64,000 nt of DNA from Sphingobium sp. CAP-1. Its GTDB lineage: Bacteria; Pseudomonadota; Alphaproteobacteria; Sphingomonadales; Sphingomonadaceae. Every line of letters begins with the position of its first letter. Position 1 is the first letter of the stretch. The stretch lies in NCBI RefSeq assembly GCF_009720145.1, contig NZ_CP046256.1, forward strand, positions 159,980-223,979, in the 5' to 3' direction. The notes under the pieces were generated by a model. It saw only the letters and a program-made list of their open reading frames with translations, had not been told where the DNA came from and made no database searches. Position numbers and translations under genes: made by a program. Shown piece after piece: positions 44,837 through 55,100 of the stretch.

Positions 44837-46054
44837 ATGACCGTCACGACATCGAAAGCCGAAAGCGCAGGCTGGGGCTCAATCTTTCTTGTCTATTGTT
44901 ACGGTCTGCTTGCCATAGCGTCCGCCGGCAAGATGGCGCCGATCGCAGCGGATATGGGCAAGGCGCTCGGCTCTTCTCCGCAGGAGATCGGCTGGATTAT
45001 CGGTCTCCTGTTCATTGCTCCCACACTCGGCTCAACCCTGGGCGGGTCAGCAGTCGATAGGTACGGTGCTCGGCCCATGCTCGCTGGCGCATGTGTGCTC
45101 ATCGTGATCGCAAACGCCATTTGCTACATAAGCGACAGCTTGGGCCTGATCGAAGCGGCACGTCTGATCGAAGGTATCGGCTTTGTAGCGATCACCGCTG
45201 CCGCTCCTTCGCTCCTCATCATGACTACATCGGGAAAACGGCAAACCGGGGCCATGGCGCTCTGGTCGACCTATTTCGCCGCAGGCATAAGCGCCGGTCT
45301 GCTCCTTGCCGCTCCATTCTCCGCAACCGAACACTGGCGTCTGCCATTCGTCATTCATGGTGCGGCGGCAGCCGGCCTTGCCCTTTCCGTCGGCTTGCTC
45401 CCGGTGCCTGGACAGACGTCCCGCGGAACCGCTGGCAACGACGACGCCTTGCGGGCGGTGATCGGAGAATCGGGCGTACTCCGGTTGGCGGCCGCATTCG
45501 CGATACTCACCATCGCTGGTTTTGGCGTCAATATCGTCATGCCTCAATACATGGCCAAGACTCTTGGTGTTTCCGTATCCATGGGATCTGCTGCCGTAGC
45601 GATCTCGAATATCGCCAGTATCTGCGGAGGGATATTGACCGGCTTTCTTCTCTCCCGCGGTCACTCGTTCAAGCTCGTTGCCGCAACCATATCCGTCTTA
45701 GCCTGTATGGCGAGCATCTCTCTTTTCCTGCCTCAATCGAGCGTAACCTTAACGATTGTGAGCTTGATGGTCTGGGGTTTCGCCACGCCTGGTACGATGG
45801 TGGCGGTGGTCATGATCATGATTCCACGCGTTCTCAAGAACACCGCTATTGTTGGCCTGGCTAACGGTGTTGTCGTCCAGAGCGGCTCTGCCGCCGCGTT
45901 CTTCGTACCCGCAATTTACTTCTCTTTACTGGCCAATGGTATCTGGTGGTACTTTGCCCTTCTCGGCCTGGCCTGCGTCATCTTTGCTTTGATAACACTC
46001 CTTACCATCCAGCCGACGGGCGGCATGATCGACGATGGTGCAAATATCCACTAA
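44837..46054 (+). CDS. Major facilitator superfamily transporter, aromatic acid uptake candidate
   Basis: A 405-residue membrane protein with about 12 hydrophobic segments. The loop 2-3 signature appears as GGSAVDRYGARPML. GAGGGGGA lies six bases upstream of ATG 44837. It follows ligI by 144 bases. Location suggests uptake of protocatechuate, phthalate or a related acid; the sequence alone does not fix the substrate. Confidence 0.85.
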   Translation: MTVTTSKAESAGWGSIFLVYCYGLLAIASAGKMAPIAADMGKALGSSPQEIGWIIGLLFIAPTLGSTLGGSAVDRYGARPMLAGACVLIVIANAICYISDSLGLIEAARLIEGIGFVAITAAAPSLLIMTTSGKRQTGAMALWSTYFAAGISAGLLLAAPFSATEHWRLPFVIHGAAAAGLALSVGLLPVPGQTSRGTAGNDDALRAVIGESGVLRLAAAFAILTIAGFGVNIVMPQYMAKTLGVSVSMGSAAVAISNIASICGGILTGFLLSRGHSFKLVAATISVLACMASISLFLPQSSVTLTIVSLMVWGFATPGTMVAVVMIMIPRVLKNTAIVGLANGVVVQSGSAAAFFVPAIYFSLLANGIWWYFALLGLACVIFALITLLTIQPTGGMIDDGANIH

Positions 46055-46219
46055 CGCCATCTGAACACATGAACCGCCAGTCGCGGAAATGGTGGGGAGG
46101 ATTGGAGATGGCTGTGCGGGAATGGGACGGGAGTATGATCGGAAAGGGTAGCGCACCCCTATACGAACCTATCCAACCGCTGGGCGCATGACGTGCTCTC
46201 CGGCAATTACTAAAGACGA

Positions 46220-46870
46220 ATGCACATGTGCGTGCGACCGATAGTGCTGGCCGCCGGCCGTTCGAGCCGGATGGGCTTCGACAAGCTCCGGACCAATCTG
46301 GGCGGACGGCCAGTGCTGGCGCATATCGTCGATACAATCGAACAGGCGGGTTTACCGCCGCCTCATATCGTAACGGACGCGGATGCCGCTGAACTCAGGG
46401 ATATCCTTGGGAAGCGCGAACTATGCCAGACCCGAGCTTCCGACGCCCGTCGGGGAATGGCCCATTCATTGATCGCTGGGATCTCCGCGCTGCCGCAAGA
46501 TACGCGTGCTGCGATCATTTGTCTGGGCGACATGCCATTTGTCCCGGCAAGCCTCTTGCAAAGGATGGCTCAGCAAGCGACCCCATCGACGATTTTGGTT
46601 CCTATAAGCGATGGGCGAAGGGGGAATCCGATCACATGGGGTTCTGATTTTTTCCCCGCGCTGCTGAATCTCTCAGGTGATACTGGCGCACGCTCACTTC
46701 TCGAAAAATATCGCGCGTCTGTCGTTCCCATCCATATTGACGATCCCGGTATTCACTTTGACCTGGACACACCGGCAGCGTTGGCGGCCGCACAAAGTCA
46801 ATGGAATCAGAGGCACGATGGTTTAACCAGACTACCGACCAAGCTTAGCGATCAATCACCGGATCGATGA
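46220..46870 (+). CDS. MocA/MobA-like molybdenum cofactor nucleotidyltransferase
   Basis: A 216-residue nucleotidyltransferase. It has an N-terminal LAAGRSSRMGFDKLR, a CLGDMPFV metal-binding Asp region and GRRGNPITWG. The type (MocA/CoxC-like) transfers CMP or GMP to molybdopterin for molybdenum hydroxylases. The last 26 bases overlap the convergent kinase gene. The start could also be ATG 46226. No molybdenum hydroxylase is in the window. Confidence 0.8.
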   Translation: MHMCVRPIVLAAGRSSRMGFDKLRTNLGGRPVLAHIVDTIEQAGLPPPHIVTDADAAELRDILGKRELCQTRASDARRGMAHSLIAGISALPQDTRAAIICLGDMPFVPASLLQRMAQQATPSTILVPISDGRRGNPITWGSDFFPALLNLSGDTGARSLLEKYRASVVPIHIDDPGIHFDLDTPAALAAAQSQWNQRHDGLTRLPTKLSDQSPDR

Positions 46871-48134
46871 GAATGGCCCGGAAATCGTTGACGTTCGTGC
46901 ATGTGGGTCCTGTTACGACGAGATCGTCCAGCGCAGCGAAGAAGCTATAGGAATCGTTGCGGCGCAAATAGGCCGCAGCATCCAGTTTCTTCCCGGCAGC
47001 GCGCGTCAAGGTCGACGCGAACGCAACAGCTCCCGCATTGTCGCCGGCGCCATCCAGGCCATCGGTATCGACTGCCAGCGCCGCAATCCCTTCCTGCCCC
47101 GCTGTCGCCAGCACAAAGCCCAGAAGATATTCGCTGTTCCTGCCTCCTCTGCCTCGGCCGGAGACGGTCACGCTCGTCTCTCCGCCGGACAGAATGCATG
47201 CCCTACGCCCCGCTCGAAGCGTTTCGAGCGCCAGCTTTGCATGCGCGGAACCCAATTCACGCGCCTCCCCCTCCAGGTCATCCCCCAGAATGATCGGCTT
47301 GTAGCCGACGCTTTCGGCGCACCGGGCTGCTGCAATGAGAATATCGCCCGGCTTGACGATCAGGAACGCACTATCACCTGCCCGTCTTGATCGATCGTCA
47401 GGTGAGGGATTATCCAAACCCTTCCGCAGGTGCCGGTTGATGGATTCCGGAACATCTATGCCATATCGCTCGAGAATCGGTGTCGCCGCAACGGCTTCCG
47501 CCGCATTGGCAATCGTCGGACCAGACCCGATCTTGCGAATGTCGTCTCCCGGTATGTCTGAGACGGCAAGAGTGAGCAGGCGCGCCTTACCTACCGCATG
47601 CGCCAGTCGGCCGCCCTTCACCGTGGAAATCTGCTTGCGCACCGCATTGATTTCGGAAATTGTTGCCCCGCTTTTCAGCAAGGCCTTGTTCAGTCCTTGC
47701 TTATCTTCAAGGCTGACGCCTTCGGGCAAGCCGACAAGAAGCGCCGAAGCCCCGCCAGACATCAGCGCGATGACGAGATCATCGTGAGAAAGATCTTTGA
47801 CCAACTCCATCATGCGGTCCGCAGCCACCACGCTGTTCCCGTCGGGAACCGGGTGACCAGCCTCCAAAATCTGAATTGGACCGGAATAGGAAGGCGATTG
47901 ATGGCCGTAAGGCACAACGACGGCGCCGGAAAGCGGGGCCGGCCAAAGTCTGGCAAGCTCATTCGCCATCGCTGCCGCGGCCTTGCCCCCTCCGATGACG
48001 ACGGTTCGACCGAGAGGAACTGAGGGGAGAAAGCGCTCAAGCTTGCCTTCGACGCCGGCAGCGTTCAATGCTGTCGACAGGAGAGCATCAAGCTGTACCC
48101 TTTGCCTCGCCTCGAGATCAACGAGCGCGCTCAT
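46845..48134 (-). CDS. Glycerate 2-kinase (TtuD/GckA, MOFRL family)
   Basis: A 429-residue protein with the DUF4147 N-terminal domain (IGGGKAAAAMANEL, LMSGGASALLVGLPEGV) and the MOFRL C-terminal domain (LSGGETSVTVSGRGRGGRN, AVDTDGLDG). It phosphorylates D-glycerate to 2-phosphoglycerate. It is coupled (ATGA) to the upstream 2-hydroxyacid dehydrogenase, giving a hydroxypyruvate-to-glycerate-to-2PG pair as in tartrate or glyoxylate use. Confidence 0.92.
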   Translation of the reverse strand: MSALVDLEARQRVQLDALLSTALNAAGVEGKLERFLPSVPLGRTVVIGGGKAAAAMANELARLWPAPLSGAVVVPYGHQSPSYSGPIQILEAGHPVPDGNSVVAADRMMELVKDLSHDDLVIALMSGGASALLVGLPEGVSLEDKQGLNKALLKSGATISEINAVRKQISTVKGGRLAHAVGKARLLTLAVSDIPGDDIRKIGSGPTIANAAEAVAATPILERYGIDVPESINRHLRKGLDNPSPDDRSRRAGDSAFLIVKPGDILIAAARCAESVGYKPIILGDDLEGEARELGSAHAKLALETLRAGRRACILSGGETSVTVSGRGRGGRNSEYLLGFVLATAGQEGIAALAVDTDGLDGAGDNAGAVAFASTLTRAAGKKLDAAAYLRRNDSYSFFAALDDLVVTGPTCTNVNDFRAILIDPVIDR

Positions 48135-48943
48135 TTCGAGACACCTACGCCATTTTCGACCGGCCGGCCGGCAAAGAAAGCGGCGATATCGCGCGCCAAG
48201 CTTAAGCCCATACCTTCCCTTGCGCGTCTCGTCGCACTTCCGAGATGCGGCAGGAGGAAGGTGTTAGGTGCCTCTACAAGATCGCGGCGAATATCGGGCT
48301 CGCCGACAAAAACGTCGAGCCCGGCGCCGCCGAGCTTGCCGGATTGCAACGCCGCAATCAGGGCTGTTTCATCGATCAACCCTCCCCGTGCCGTGTTGAT
48401 CACGATCGCACCAGATTTCATCGAAGCTATGCGCTCTGCATTGAGCCAGTTTTGCGTCTCCTCGGTCAATGGCAAATGCAAAGATAGAAAATCGCTGCCA
48501 GCCAGGACTTCCTCCATCGATGAACAAATGATCGTCCCGGGAGGGGGTGGATCACCCGCGGACGATGAACGGACCGAGGTCAGTATGTTCATGCCAAACC
48601 CTGCCGCTCGGCGAGCGACCGCGCGGCCGATCCGGCCAAAACCGAGAATACCCAAGGTCGAGCCGTGAATATCCGTACCGACGAGCTGGTTCGGTTCCCA
48701 ACCGGTCCACATCCCCGACCGCAACAAAGCCTCCGCTTCGCTTGCGCGCCTGGCCGCTCCGAGGAGGAGGAGCCAGGCTATGTCCGCCGTGGCTTCGGTG
48801 AGCACGTCGGGCGTGTTCACCAATGCTATTCTCCGAGCTTGCAGCGCCCTGAGATCGATATGGTCGATACCCACGGAGTAAGTCGCTACAAGCCGGATGG
48901 AAGGGGGTAACCGATCGATAAAATCCGCGGTCACCTTGTTCAT
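48131..48943 (-). pseudogene. D-2-hydroxyacid dehydrogenase, 5'-truncated by the Tn3 element
   Basis: The gene body shows RLVATYSVGIDHIDL, the NAD motif ILGFGRIGRAVARR, the catalytic Arg in INTARGGLIDE and the His in LPHLGSATR, so it belongs to the glyoxylate/hydroxypyruvate reductase group. About 50 N-terminal residues are missing: the frame enters the transposon inverted repeat at 48944. A GTG at 48985 inside the transposon could still give a shortened protein, so residual function is not excluded. Confidence 0.85.
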
Positions 48944-48981
48944 GGGTCGTGCGGCTGAGCGGAACAGGAAAGTGTCATAAG
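48944..48981 (+). repeat. Left 38-bp terminal inverted repeat of the Tn3 element
   Basis: It begins GGGTCGTGCG and ends GTCATAAG. It lies at the truncation point of the dehydrogenase gene and contains the last codons of tnpR. Confidence 0.93.
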
Positions 48982-49535
48982 GCACTGTTTGGCTCGATAC
49001 AGCGATAGATGGTGGCCGGGTGAACGTTGAAGGTCCTTGCGACGGCGCTAATGGACTTACCCTCGAGAACGAGTTGGCGAGCGAGCTCCGCCTGATCTGG
49101 GCGCATTTTCTTTGGGCGTCCGAAGCTCACACCGCGCGCCATCGCCGCCTTTCGCCCCTCCTCGGTTCGGCTCAATATGAGAGTCCGCTCGAACTGGGCG
49201 ATCCCAGCGAATACGGTCATGATCATCACGCCAGACGGGGACGTGGTATCGGCCCAAGGTTCATCAAGCGATTGTAATCCTGCCTGCTTTTCCTTGATGC
49301 GTTCCGCGATGTGCAGGAGTTCGATGGTGGATCGCGCCAAACGATCGAGGCGGGCGACGACGAGAACATCGTCTTTGCGCAGGTGACCCATCAGCTTTTC
49401 AAGCTCGGGCCGGCCACGAGCGGCCCCCGATATTTTCTCTTCGAACATCATTTCACAGCCCGCCTCCGAGAGCCGACCGCGCTGGATTTCCAAGTTCTGA
49501 TCCTCGGTGGAAACGCGCGCGTAGCCGAGCTTCAT
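48975..49535 (-). CDS. tnpR: TnpR, serine resolvase of the Tn3 element
   Basis: A 186-residue resolvase. The catalytic Ser is in LGYARVSTEDQN, followed by VARLDRLARS and a C-terminal HTH (ISAVARTFNVHPATIYRCI). It resolves cointegrates at res. The 3' end overlaps the left inverted repeat. Confidence 0.95.
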   Translation of the reverse strand: MKLGYARVSTEDQNLEIQRGRLSEAGCEMMFEEKISGAARGRPELEKLMGHLRKDDVLVVARLDRLARSTIELLHIAERIKEKQAGLQSLDEPWADTTSPSGVMIMTVFAGIAQFERTLILSRTEEGRKAAMARGVSFGRPKKMRPDQAELARQLVLEGKSISAVARTFNVHPATIYRCIEPNSAL

Positions 49536-49552
49536 GCGACTGCTCCAGATAT

Positions 49553-49640
49553 TGTGCGAAAGTTACTGCAAAACAATTTTGTTTCGCACATATGTTTTGC
49601 GAAGAAATTCGCCTTGTTTATCGGCATGGGCCGTCCCCTT
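49553..49640. promoter_or_regulatory. Part of the Tn3 res site, split by IS21 element C
   Basis: TGTGCGAAA (49553-49561) and its exact complement TTTCGCACA (49582-49590) form a resolvase-type dyad upstream of tnpR. A further TTTTGCGAA follows, and a similar AGTTTCGCAC lies beyond the IS at 52161-52170. The IS therefore sits within or beside res, in the tnpR/tnpA divergent gap. Confidence 0.65.
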
Positions 49641-49763
49641 TGTCAACGGCGGAGCAAAAGTCGGCCATTCGGCGGCGTAAAACCAGGCCATCGTGTTACA
49701 TGCCGGGGGGAGTGGCGTGAGGGCGTAGCCCGAGGGCCACTCCCCCCGGCATTGGTGTAATTT

Positions 49764-50531
49764 TCAGGGTCTGGTTTTGGCCTTGCGGGCCCGGCTGTGC
49801 GCGAGGCGATAGCTTTCGCCGTTCATCTCGAGGATGCTGACGTGATGGGTCAGGCGATCGAGGAGCGCGCCTGTGAGACGCTCAGATCCGAAGGTTTCGG
49901 TCCATTCGTCGAAGGGCAGGTTGCTGGTGATGAAGGTGGAGCCGCGTTCGTAACGCTGGGAGATCAGCTCGAACAACAGTTCGGCGCCGGTCTTGGAGAG
50001 CGGCACAAAGCCCAGTTCGTCGATGATGAGCAGCTTGTATCCGGCCATCTGCTTCTGGAAGCGCAGAAGACGGCGCTCGTCGCGGGCCTCCATCATTTCG
50101 CTGACCAGCGCTGCCGCGGTGGTGAAGCCCACCGACAGTCCTTTCTGGCATGCTGCCAGTCCGAGCCCCAACGCTACGTGCGTCTTTCCGGTGCCTGATG
50201 GCCCCAGAGCGATGGCGTTCTCACGCCGCTCGATCCACTCGCAGCGCGCCATCTCGAGCACCTGCATCTTGTTGAGCCTGGGGATGGCGGCGAAGTCGAA
50301 GCTGTCGAGGCTTTTGACGGCGGGGAAGCGCGCGGCCTTGATGCGCCGCTCGACCATGCGACGCTCCCTGTCGATCATTTCCATCTCGACGAGGCGGGCG
50401 AGGAAGCGGATATGATCGACGCCTTCAGCGGCACATTGCCGCGCGAGCTTGTGATGCTCACGCAGGCACGTAGGCAGCTTGAGCGCCTTGAGATGGTGAG
50501 CGAGAAGGATCTCCGGGGCCTGATCGCTCAT
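49764..50531 (-). CDS. istB: IstB helper ATPase of IS21 element C
   Basis: 255 residues, identical in sequence to IstB of element B (Walker A GPSGTGKTHVALGL). Complete, coupled to istA by ATGA. Confidence 0.96.
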   Translation of the reverse strand: MSDQAPEILLAHHLKALKLPTCLREHHKLARQCAAEGVDHIRFLARLVEMEMIDRERRMVERRIKAARFPAVKSLDSFDFAAIPRLNKMQVLEMARCEWIERRENAIALGPSGTGKTHVALGLGLAACQKGLSVGFTTAAALVSEMMEARDERRLLRFQKQMAGYKLLIIDELGFVPLSKTGAELLFELISQRYERGSTFITSNLPFDEWTETFGSERLTGALLDRLTHHVSILEMNGESYRLAHSRARKAKTRP

Positions 50532-52036
50532 GCGGCCTCCTGCCGGTCGGAGAGCAGGCTCAGATAGGCTCTGGCAAAGGTCTTCTCGACCGTGGTGCGT
50601 GGCAGGAAGGGATAGACGTCCAGGTCCAGCCTGGGCGGTACGCGTTCGATCCGGCACAGGACGAGGTGCTTGACGGCATCGAAGCCGATGGCGCCAAGAT
50701 CGATGGCCTGTTCGACCGCCGCCTGGAGATCGGCGAGGGTGAACGTTTCCAGCAGGCGCAGTACCTGCACATATTCGCGCCTGCCATGTTTGTGCATGCG
50801 CCCTTCCATCAACCGCTGCAGTGTCGTGAACGCTTCGGGCAGGTCCCAGCCCTGCAAAGGCGCAGCCTGGTCGAATGCGTTGATCTTCTGCTCGATCAGC
50901 GGGAGATAATGGAGCGGGTCGAAGACAACCTCCTCGCGGGCATAGCAACGAGGATGACGGGCGATGACTTCGCTGCGGCAGCCGATCACCACCTCATCGA
51001 CATAGGCCCTGATCCAGACCTCCTGATGGCCCCAGGCCACCGGAACCGAATAATCGTTGGTCCTGTAGCGCACCAGGGATTGCGAGGAGACCCTCCCGCC
51101 TTTCTGATCGCAGGCCTCGAAGGGTGTAGCGGGCAGAGGCTGCATGGCCGCGAGATCGCGCTGCAGCCGCTCACCGATCGTCTCGCTCTGCCCGCGCACC
51201 TTGTCCTGCTGGCGCTTGCGGCATTGCTCCTCCAGCCACAGGTTGAACGCCTCCCAGGTCGGGAACTTCGGGATCGGCACCATGAAGTTGCGCCGGCAAT
51301 AGCCTACCAGCCCCTCCACATTGCCTTTCTCGTTCCCCTTGCCCGGGCGAGCATAGCGGTCGCGGATCACGTAATGTGACAGGAAAGCGCTGAACAGCGT
51401 GGCACGCTGCCGCGTGCCGTCGGGCAGGATCTTCGTCACAAGGCAGCGATCGTTGTCATAGACGATCGAGCGCGGTACCGCGCCGAAAAACGCGAAGGCA
51501 TGCACGTGTCCGTCCACCCAGGCCTCCGCCACCGCCGCCGGATAGGCCCGCACATAGCAGGCATCACTGTGCGGCAGATCGAGCGCGAAGAAGTAGGCCT
51601 TCTGCTCCACCCCGCCGATCTCCACCAGCGCTTCCCCGAAATCGGCCTGCGCATCTCCCGCAGGGTGCGCCAGCGGCACGAACATCTCCCGGCTGCGCTG
51701 TTCGCGCTCCCGGATGTAATCCTTGATGATCGTATAGCCGCCGGTGAAACCATGCTCGGTGCGCAAACGGTCGAATACCCGCTTCGCCGTATGGCGTTGC
51801 TTGCGCGGGACACTGCGGTCACCCTCAAGCCATCCATCAATGATCGCCACAAACCCGTCCAGCTTCGGGCGCTGCGGTACGGACTGGCGCCGGTAACCCG
51901 GCGGCGATGAAAACGACAGCATCTTGCGTACCGTTTCGCGCGACACATTGAAACGCTTCGCCGCCGCCCGTTGGCTCATGCCATCCGCGCAAGCCAGACG
52001 GACCTGAAGATAAAGTTCCACGCTGTAGATCCCCAC
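50528..52036 (-). CDS. istA: IstA transposase of IS21 element C
   Basis: 502 residues, identical to IstA of element B, with HTH and DDE core intact. GTG start. Confidence 0.96.
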   Translation of the reverse strand: MGIYSVELYLQVRLACADGMSQRAAAKRFNVSRETVRKMLSFSSPPGYRRQSVPQRPKLDGFVAIIDGWLEGDRSVPRKQRHTAKRVFDRLRTEHGFTGGYTIIKDYIREREQRSREMFVPLAHPAGDAQADFGEALVEIGGVEQKAYFFALDLPHSDACYVRAYPAAVAEAWVDGHVHAFAFFGAVPRSIVYDNDRCLVTKILPDGTRQRATLFSAFLSHYVIRDRYARPGKGNEKGNVEGLVGYCRRNFMVPIPKFPTWEAFNLWLEEQCRKRQQDKVRGQSETIGERLQRDLAAMQPLPATPFEACDQKGGRVSSQSLVRYRTNDYSVPVAWGHQEVWIRAYVDEVVIGCRSEVIARHPRCYAREEVVFDPLHYLPLIEQKINAFDQAAPLQGWDLPEAFTTLQRLMEGRMHKHGRREYVQVLRLLETFTLADLQAAVEQAIDLGAIGFDAVKHLVLCRIERVPPRLDLDVYPFLPRTTVEKTFARAYLSLLSDRQEAA

Positions 52037-52173
52037 ACCTCCCTGACTCGGCAGAAAGGCTTCAAGGTGGACGACTTTTACGCCGCCCGCAGCAGGACTA
52101 TCCCGCCGCTACCGTGGTCGAATATTGCTCCGCCGTTCTCACCCCTTCGCAAAAGTTGAAAGTTTCGCACGGT

Positions 52174-55100
52174 ATGCCCACCCGTCACCTCACTGACGCC
52201 CAGCGTCAGGGCTTTGCCCGCTTTGATGGCGAACCGTCGGCCGATCAACTCGCGCGATATTTCCATCTGGACCAAACTGATCGCGACCTCATTGGAACTC
52301 TGCGCGGCGACCACAATCGGCTCGGCTTTGCCGTGATGCTGACGAGCGCCCGGTTTCTGGGCGCATTTCCAGTCTCGCCCGCCGAGATCCCAGCGTCGGT
52401 CCTGGCGGCCGTGATCGAACAACTCGCTCTTGAACCCGGCACGGACGTGGACGCCTATTTTGCGGGAAGCCGACGCATCCGGCACCTCGCGCTCATCCGG
52501 ACGCACTGCGGCTTCACGGACTTTGGCGACAACGCGGTGGCACGTTTCCGGCTGACCCGATGGCTCTACGCCCTTTGCTGGAGCGGCGACGATCGGCCCG
52601 GCCCCCTGATTGATCGAGCTGCGGCCTGGCTGATCGCCAACAAGGTGCTGCTGCCGGGCGTCACGGTCGTCGAGCGCCTGGTTGGCAGGATCCGCGATCG
52701 TGCGCGGACCAGGCTTTGGCGCCATCTGGTCGCCAGCTTGAGCGATGACCAGCGCGTGCGCATCGCCGCGCTGTTTGACGATGGCGACACATCCACGTTC
52801 GCCGCCCTGGACGCGCTCCGGACCGTTCCCTCCAAGCGCATGCCGACCGAACTCTTCCGACACCTTGATCGGCTCGATGCGGTCCGGGCGTTCAATCTGC
52901 GGCCGGCGCCACCGCGGGGCGTTCCCGCCACAACCCTTGAGCGGCTCGCGCGGGTAGCGCGCGTCGGCAAGCCCTCGGCCATCGCCGCCCTTCAGGAGCC
53001 TCGTCGAACCGCGACCGTAGCCGCGCTCTTCCATACGCTCGAAGCGGCGGCCCAGGACGACGCCGCCGAGCTGGCCGAGGCTCTGCTCGCCGACTTGGTG
53101 AAAGGGGCTGAAGCCGCCGACAAACAGGCCCGCCTGCGCAGTCTGCGCGATCTCGATGGCGCCGCGATGCTGCTCCACGCAATGGGTCTGTTGGTTTTGA
53201 CCGACGACGCCCTGCCCCTCAATGAATGGCGAGATGTGCTCTTCGAGCGGTTGCCCCGTCCCGACATCGAGGCCGCCATGTCCAAGGTGGAGGCGATCGC
53301 CAAGCCCGCGGAGACCAAGCCCTATGATCAACTGCGAACAAAATGGCGGAGCGCCCGGCGATTGTTCTTTGAAATCGCTACCCGCATCGAGACCGACGCT
53401 GCCCCAGGTGGCAAAAACGTCAAGGCCGCGATCAGCTACCTCAAGGGCGTGGACGACTGGTCCTCTCTCGTCAAGATGCGCGGCGCACCGATCGCTGCGG
53501 TCTCGAAGGCGTGGAGGCAACATGTCCTGGATGACGATGGCAGGATGCGCGACCCGAAGGCCTATGTCTTCGCGATCATCGATGCGTGGCGTCTGGCGAT
53601 CAAGCGTCGCGATGTGTTCGCCAAGCCCGGCATCCGATACGGGGATCCCCGGCGCGGGATGCTCGAGGGCGAGTCCTGGCACAATTCCAGGTTGATGGTA
53701 GCACGCGCCCTGGGCCGATCTCTGGAAGCCGACATTGAGATTGACGGTCTCTCCCGCCTTCTCGACGAGGCATATCGACATGTCGTTGCGCGCGCCGGCG
53801 ACAATCCGGACCTGCGTTTTGAGACGGTCGCCGACAAGATGGGGATTGTGGTCACGCCCCTCGACAAGCTTGATGAACCCGAGAGCCTTCGAGCACTTCG
53901 CGCCGCCGTCCAAACGCGCATGCCGAAGGCCGGAATGCCCGACATCTTTCTTGAAGTCATGGCGCGAACCGGATTTGCCAAGTCCTTTACGCATCTGAGC
54001 GAGCGTCAGGCCACCGTCGAGCACTTCGAGATAAGCCTGTGCGCGACCCTGGTCGGCGGCGCCTGCAACATCGGTCTTGAGCCGATCGTGCGCCCGGAAT
54101 TTGCGGCTCTGCGTCGCGACCGTCTTTCTTGGGTCGGTCAGAATTTCATTCGGCCCGAGACCATCGCCGCGGCCAACGCCGCGATCGTTTCCGCTCACAG
54201 TCGTCTGGATATCGTCCAACATTGGGGCGCAGGCGAGGTGGCCAGCGCCGACGGCATGCGTTTTGTCGCTCCGTCGAGCGCCATACACGCCGGGCCCAAC
54301 CCCAAATATTACGGCCAGGAGCGCGGCGTCACTTGGTACAACATGATTTCCAATCAGTTCAGCGGTCTGACCGGAGCGGTCATCCCCGGCACGTTGCGCG
54401 ACAGCCTGGTCGTCCTGGCTCTCCTGCTGGAGCAGGAAACCGAGCTCGATCCTCTGGAGATCATGACCGACACCGCCGCCTATTCCGACGCCATTTTCGG
54501 TCTGTTCTGGCTCTTGGGCTACCGGTTCAGCCCCCGTCTGGCGGACATCGGCGACGCCAAACTCTGGCGTATCGACCGCCAGGCGAGCTATGGGCCGTTC
54601 GATCAGACCGCCTGGGGCAGGGTTAAAATCAATCTGATCCGGGAAAACTGGTCCGACCTTATCCGCTTGGCCGGATCGCTCAAGCTCGGCCACCTCAAGG
54701 CCGCAGGCGTCATGCGAATGCTGCAGGTCAAAGACCGCCCAACAACGCTGGCCAAGGCCCTGTCTGAACTCGGCCGCATCATCAAGACGCTGCATATCCT
54801 GCGATACATCGATGACCGGCCGTTCCGGCGACGAATATTGTTTCAGCTCAACCGGCAGGAATTGCGCCACAAGCTCGGTCGGCGCGTCCATCACGGCGAT
54901 CGGGGCGAAATCAGAAGCCCTCTGCGTCAGGGCCAAGAGGAGCAGCTTGGGGTCCTCGGTCTGGCCCTCAACTCCATCGTCCACTGGAACGCTGTCTACA
55001 TGCAGGAAACCGTGCGCCAACTCAGCGAGGCCGGGACGCCGCCGCTGCCCGCCGATATCGCTCGGCTCTCGCCGATATCTTGGCGTCACATCAATTTCCT

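Larger units (their letters stand above)
49641..52141 (-). mobile_element. IS21-family insertion sequence C (2501 bp, same element as B)
   Basis: The same termini and length as element B, with the opposite orientation. A 6-bp target duplication CCCCTT lies at 49635-49640 and 52142-52147. It is inserted in the Tn3 element between tnpR and tnpA. Confidence 0.97.

Noticed and set aside
52078..55089. A 1003-codon open frame on the minus strand
   Set aside because: It is antisense to the Tn3 transposase along its whole length. The opposite strand has a full-length, motif-complete TnpA; the antisense frame arises from GC-rich codon bias.
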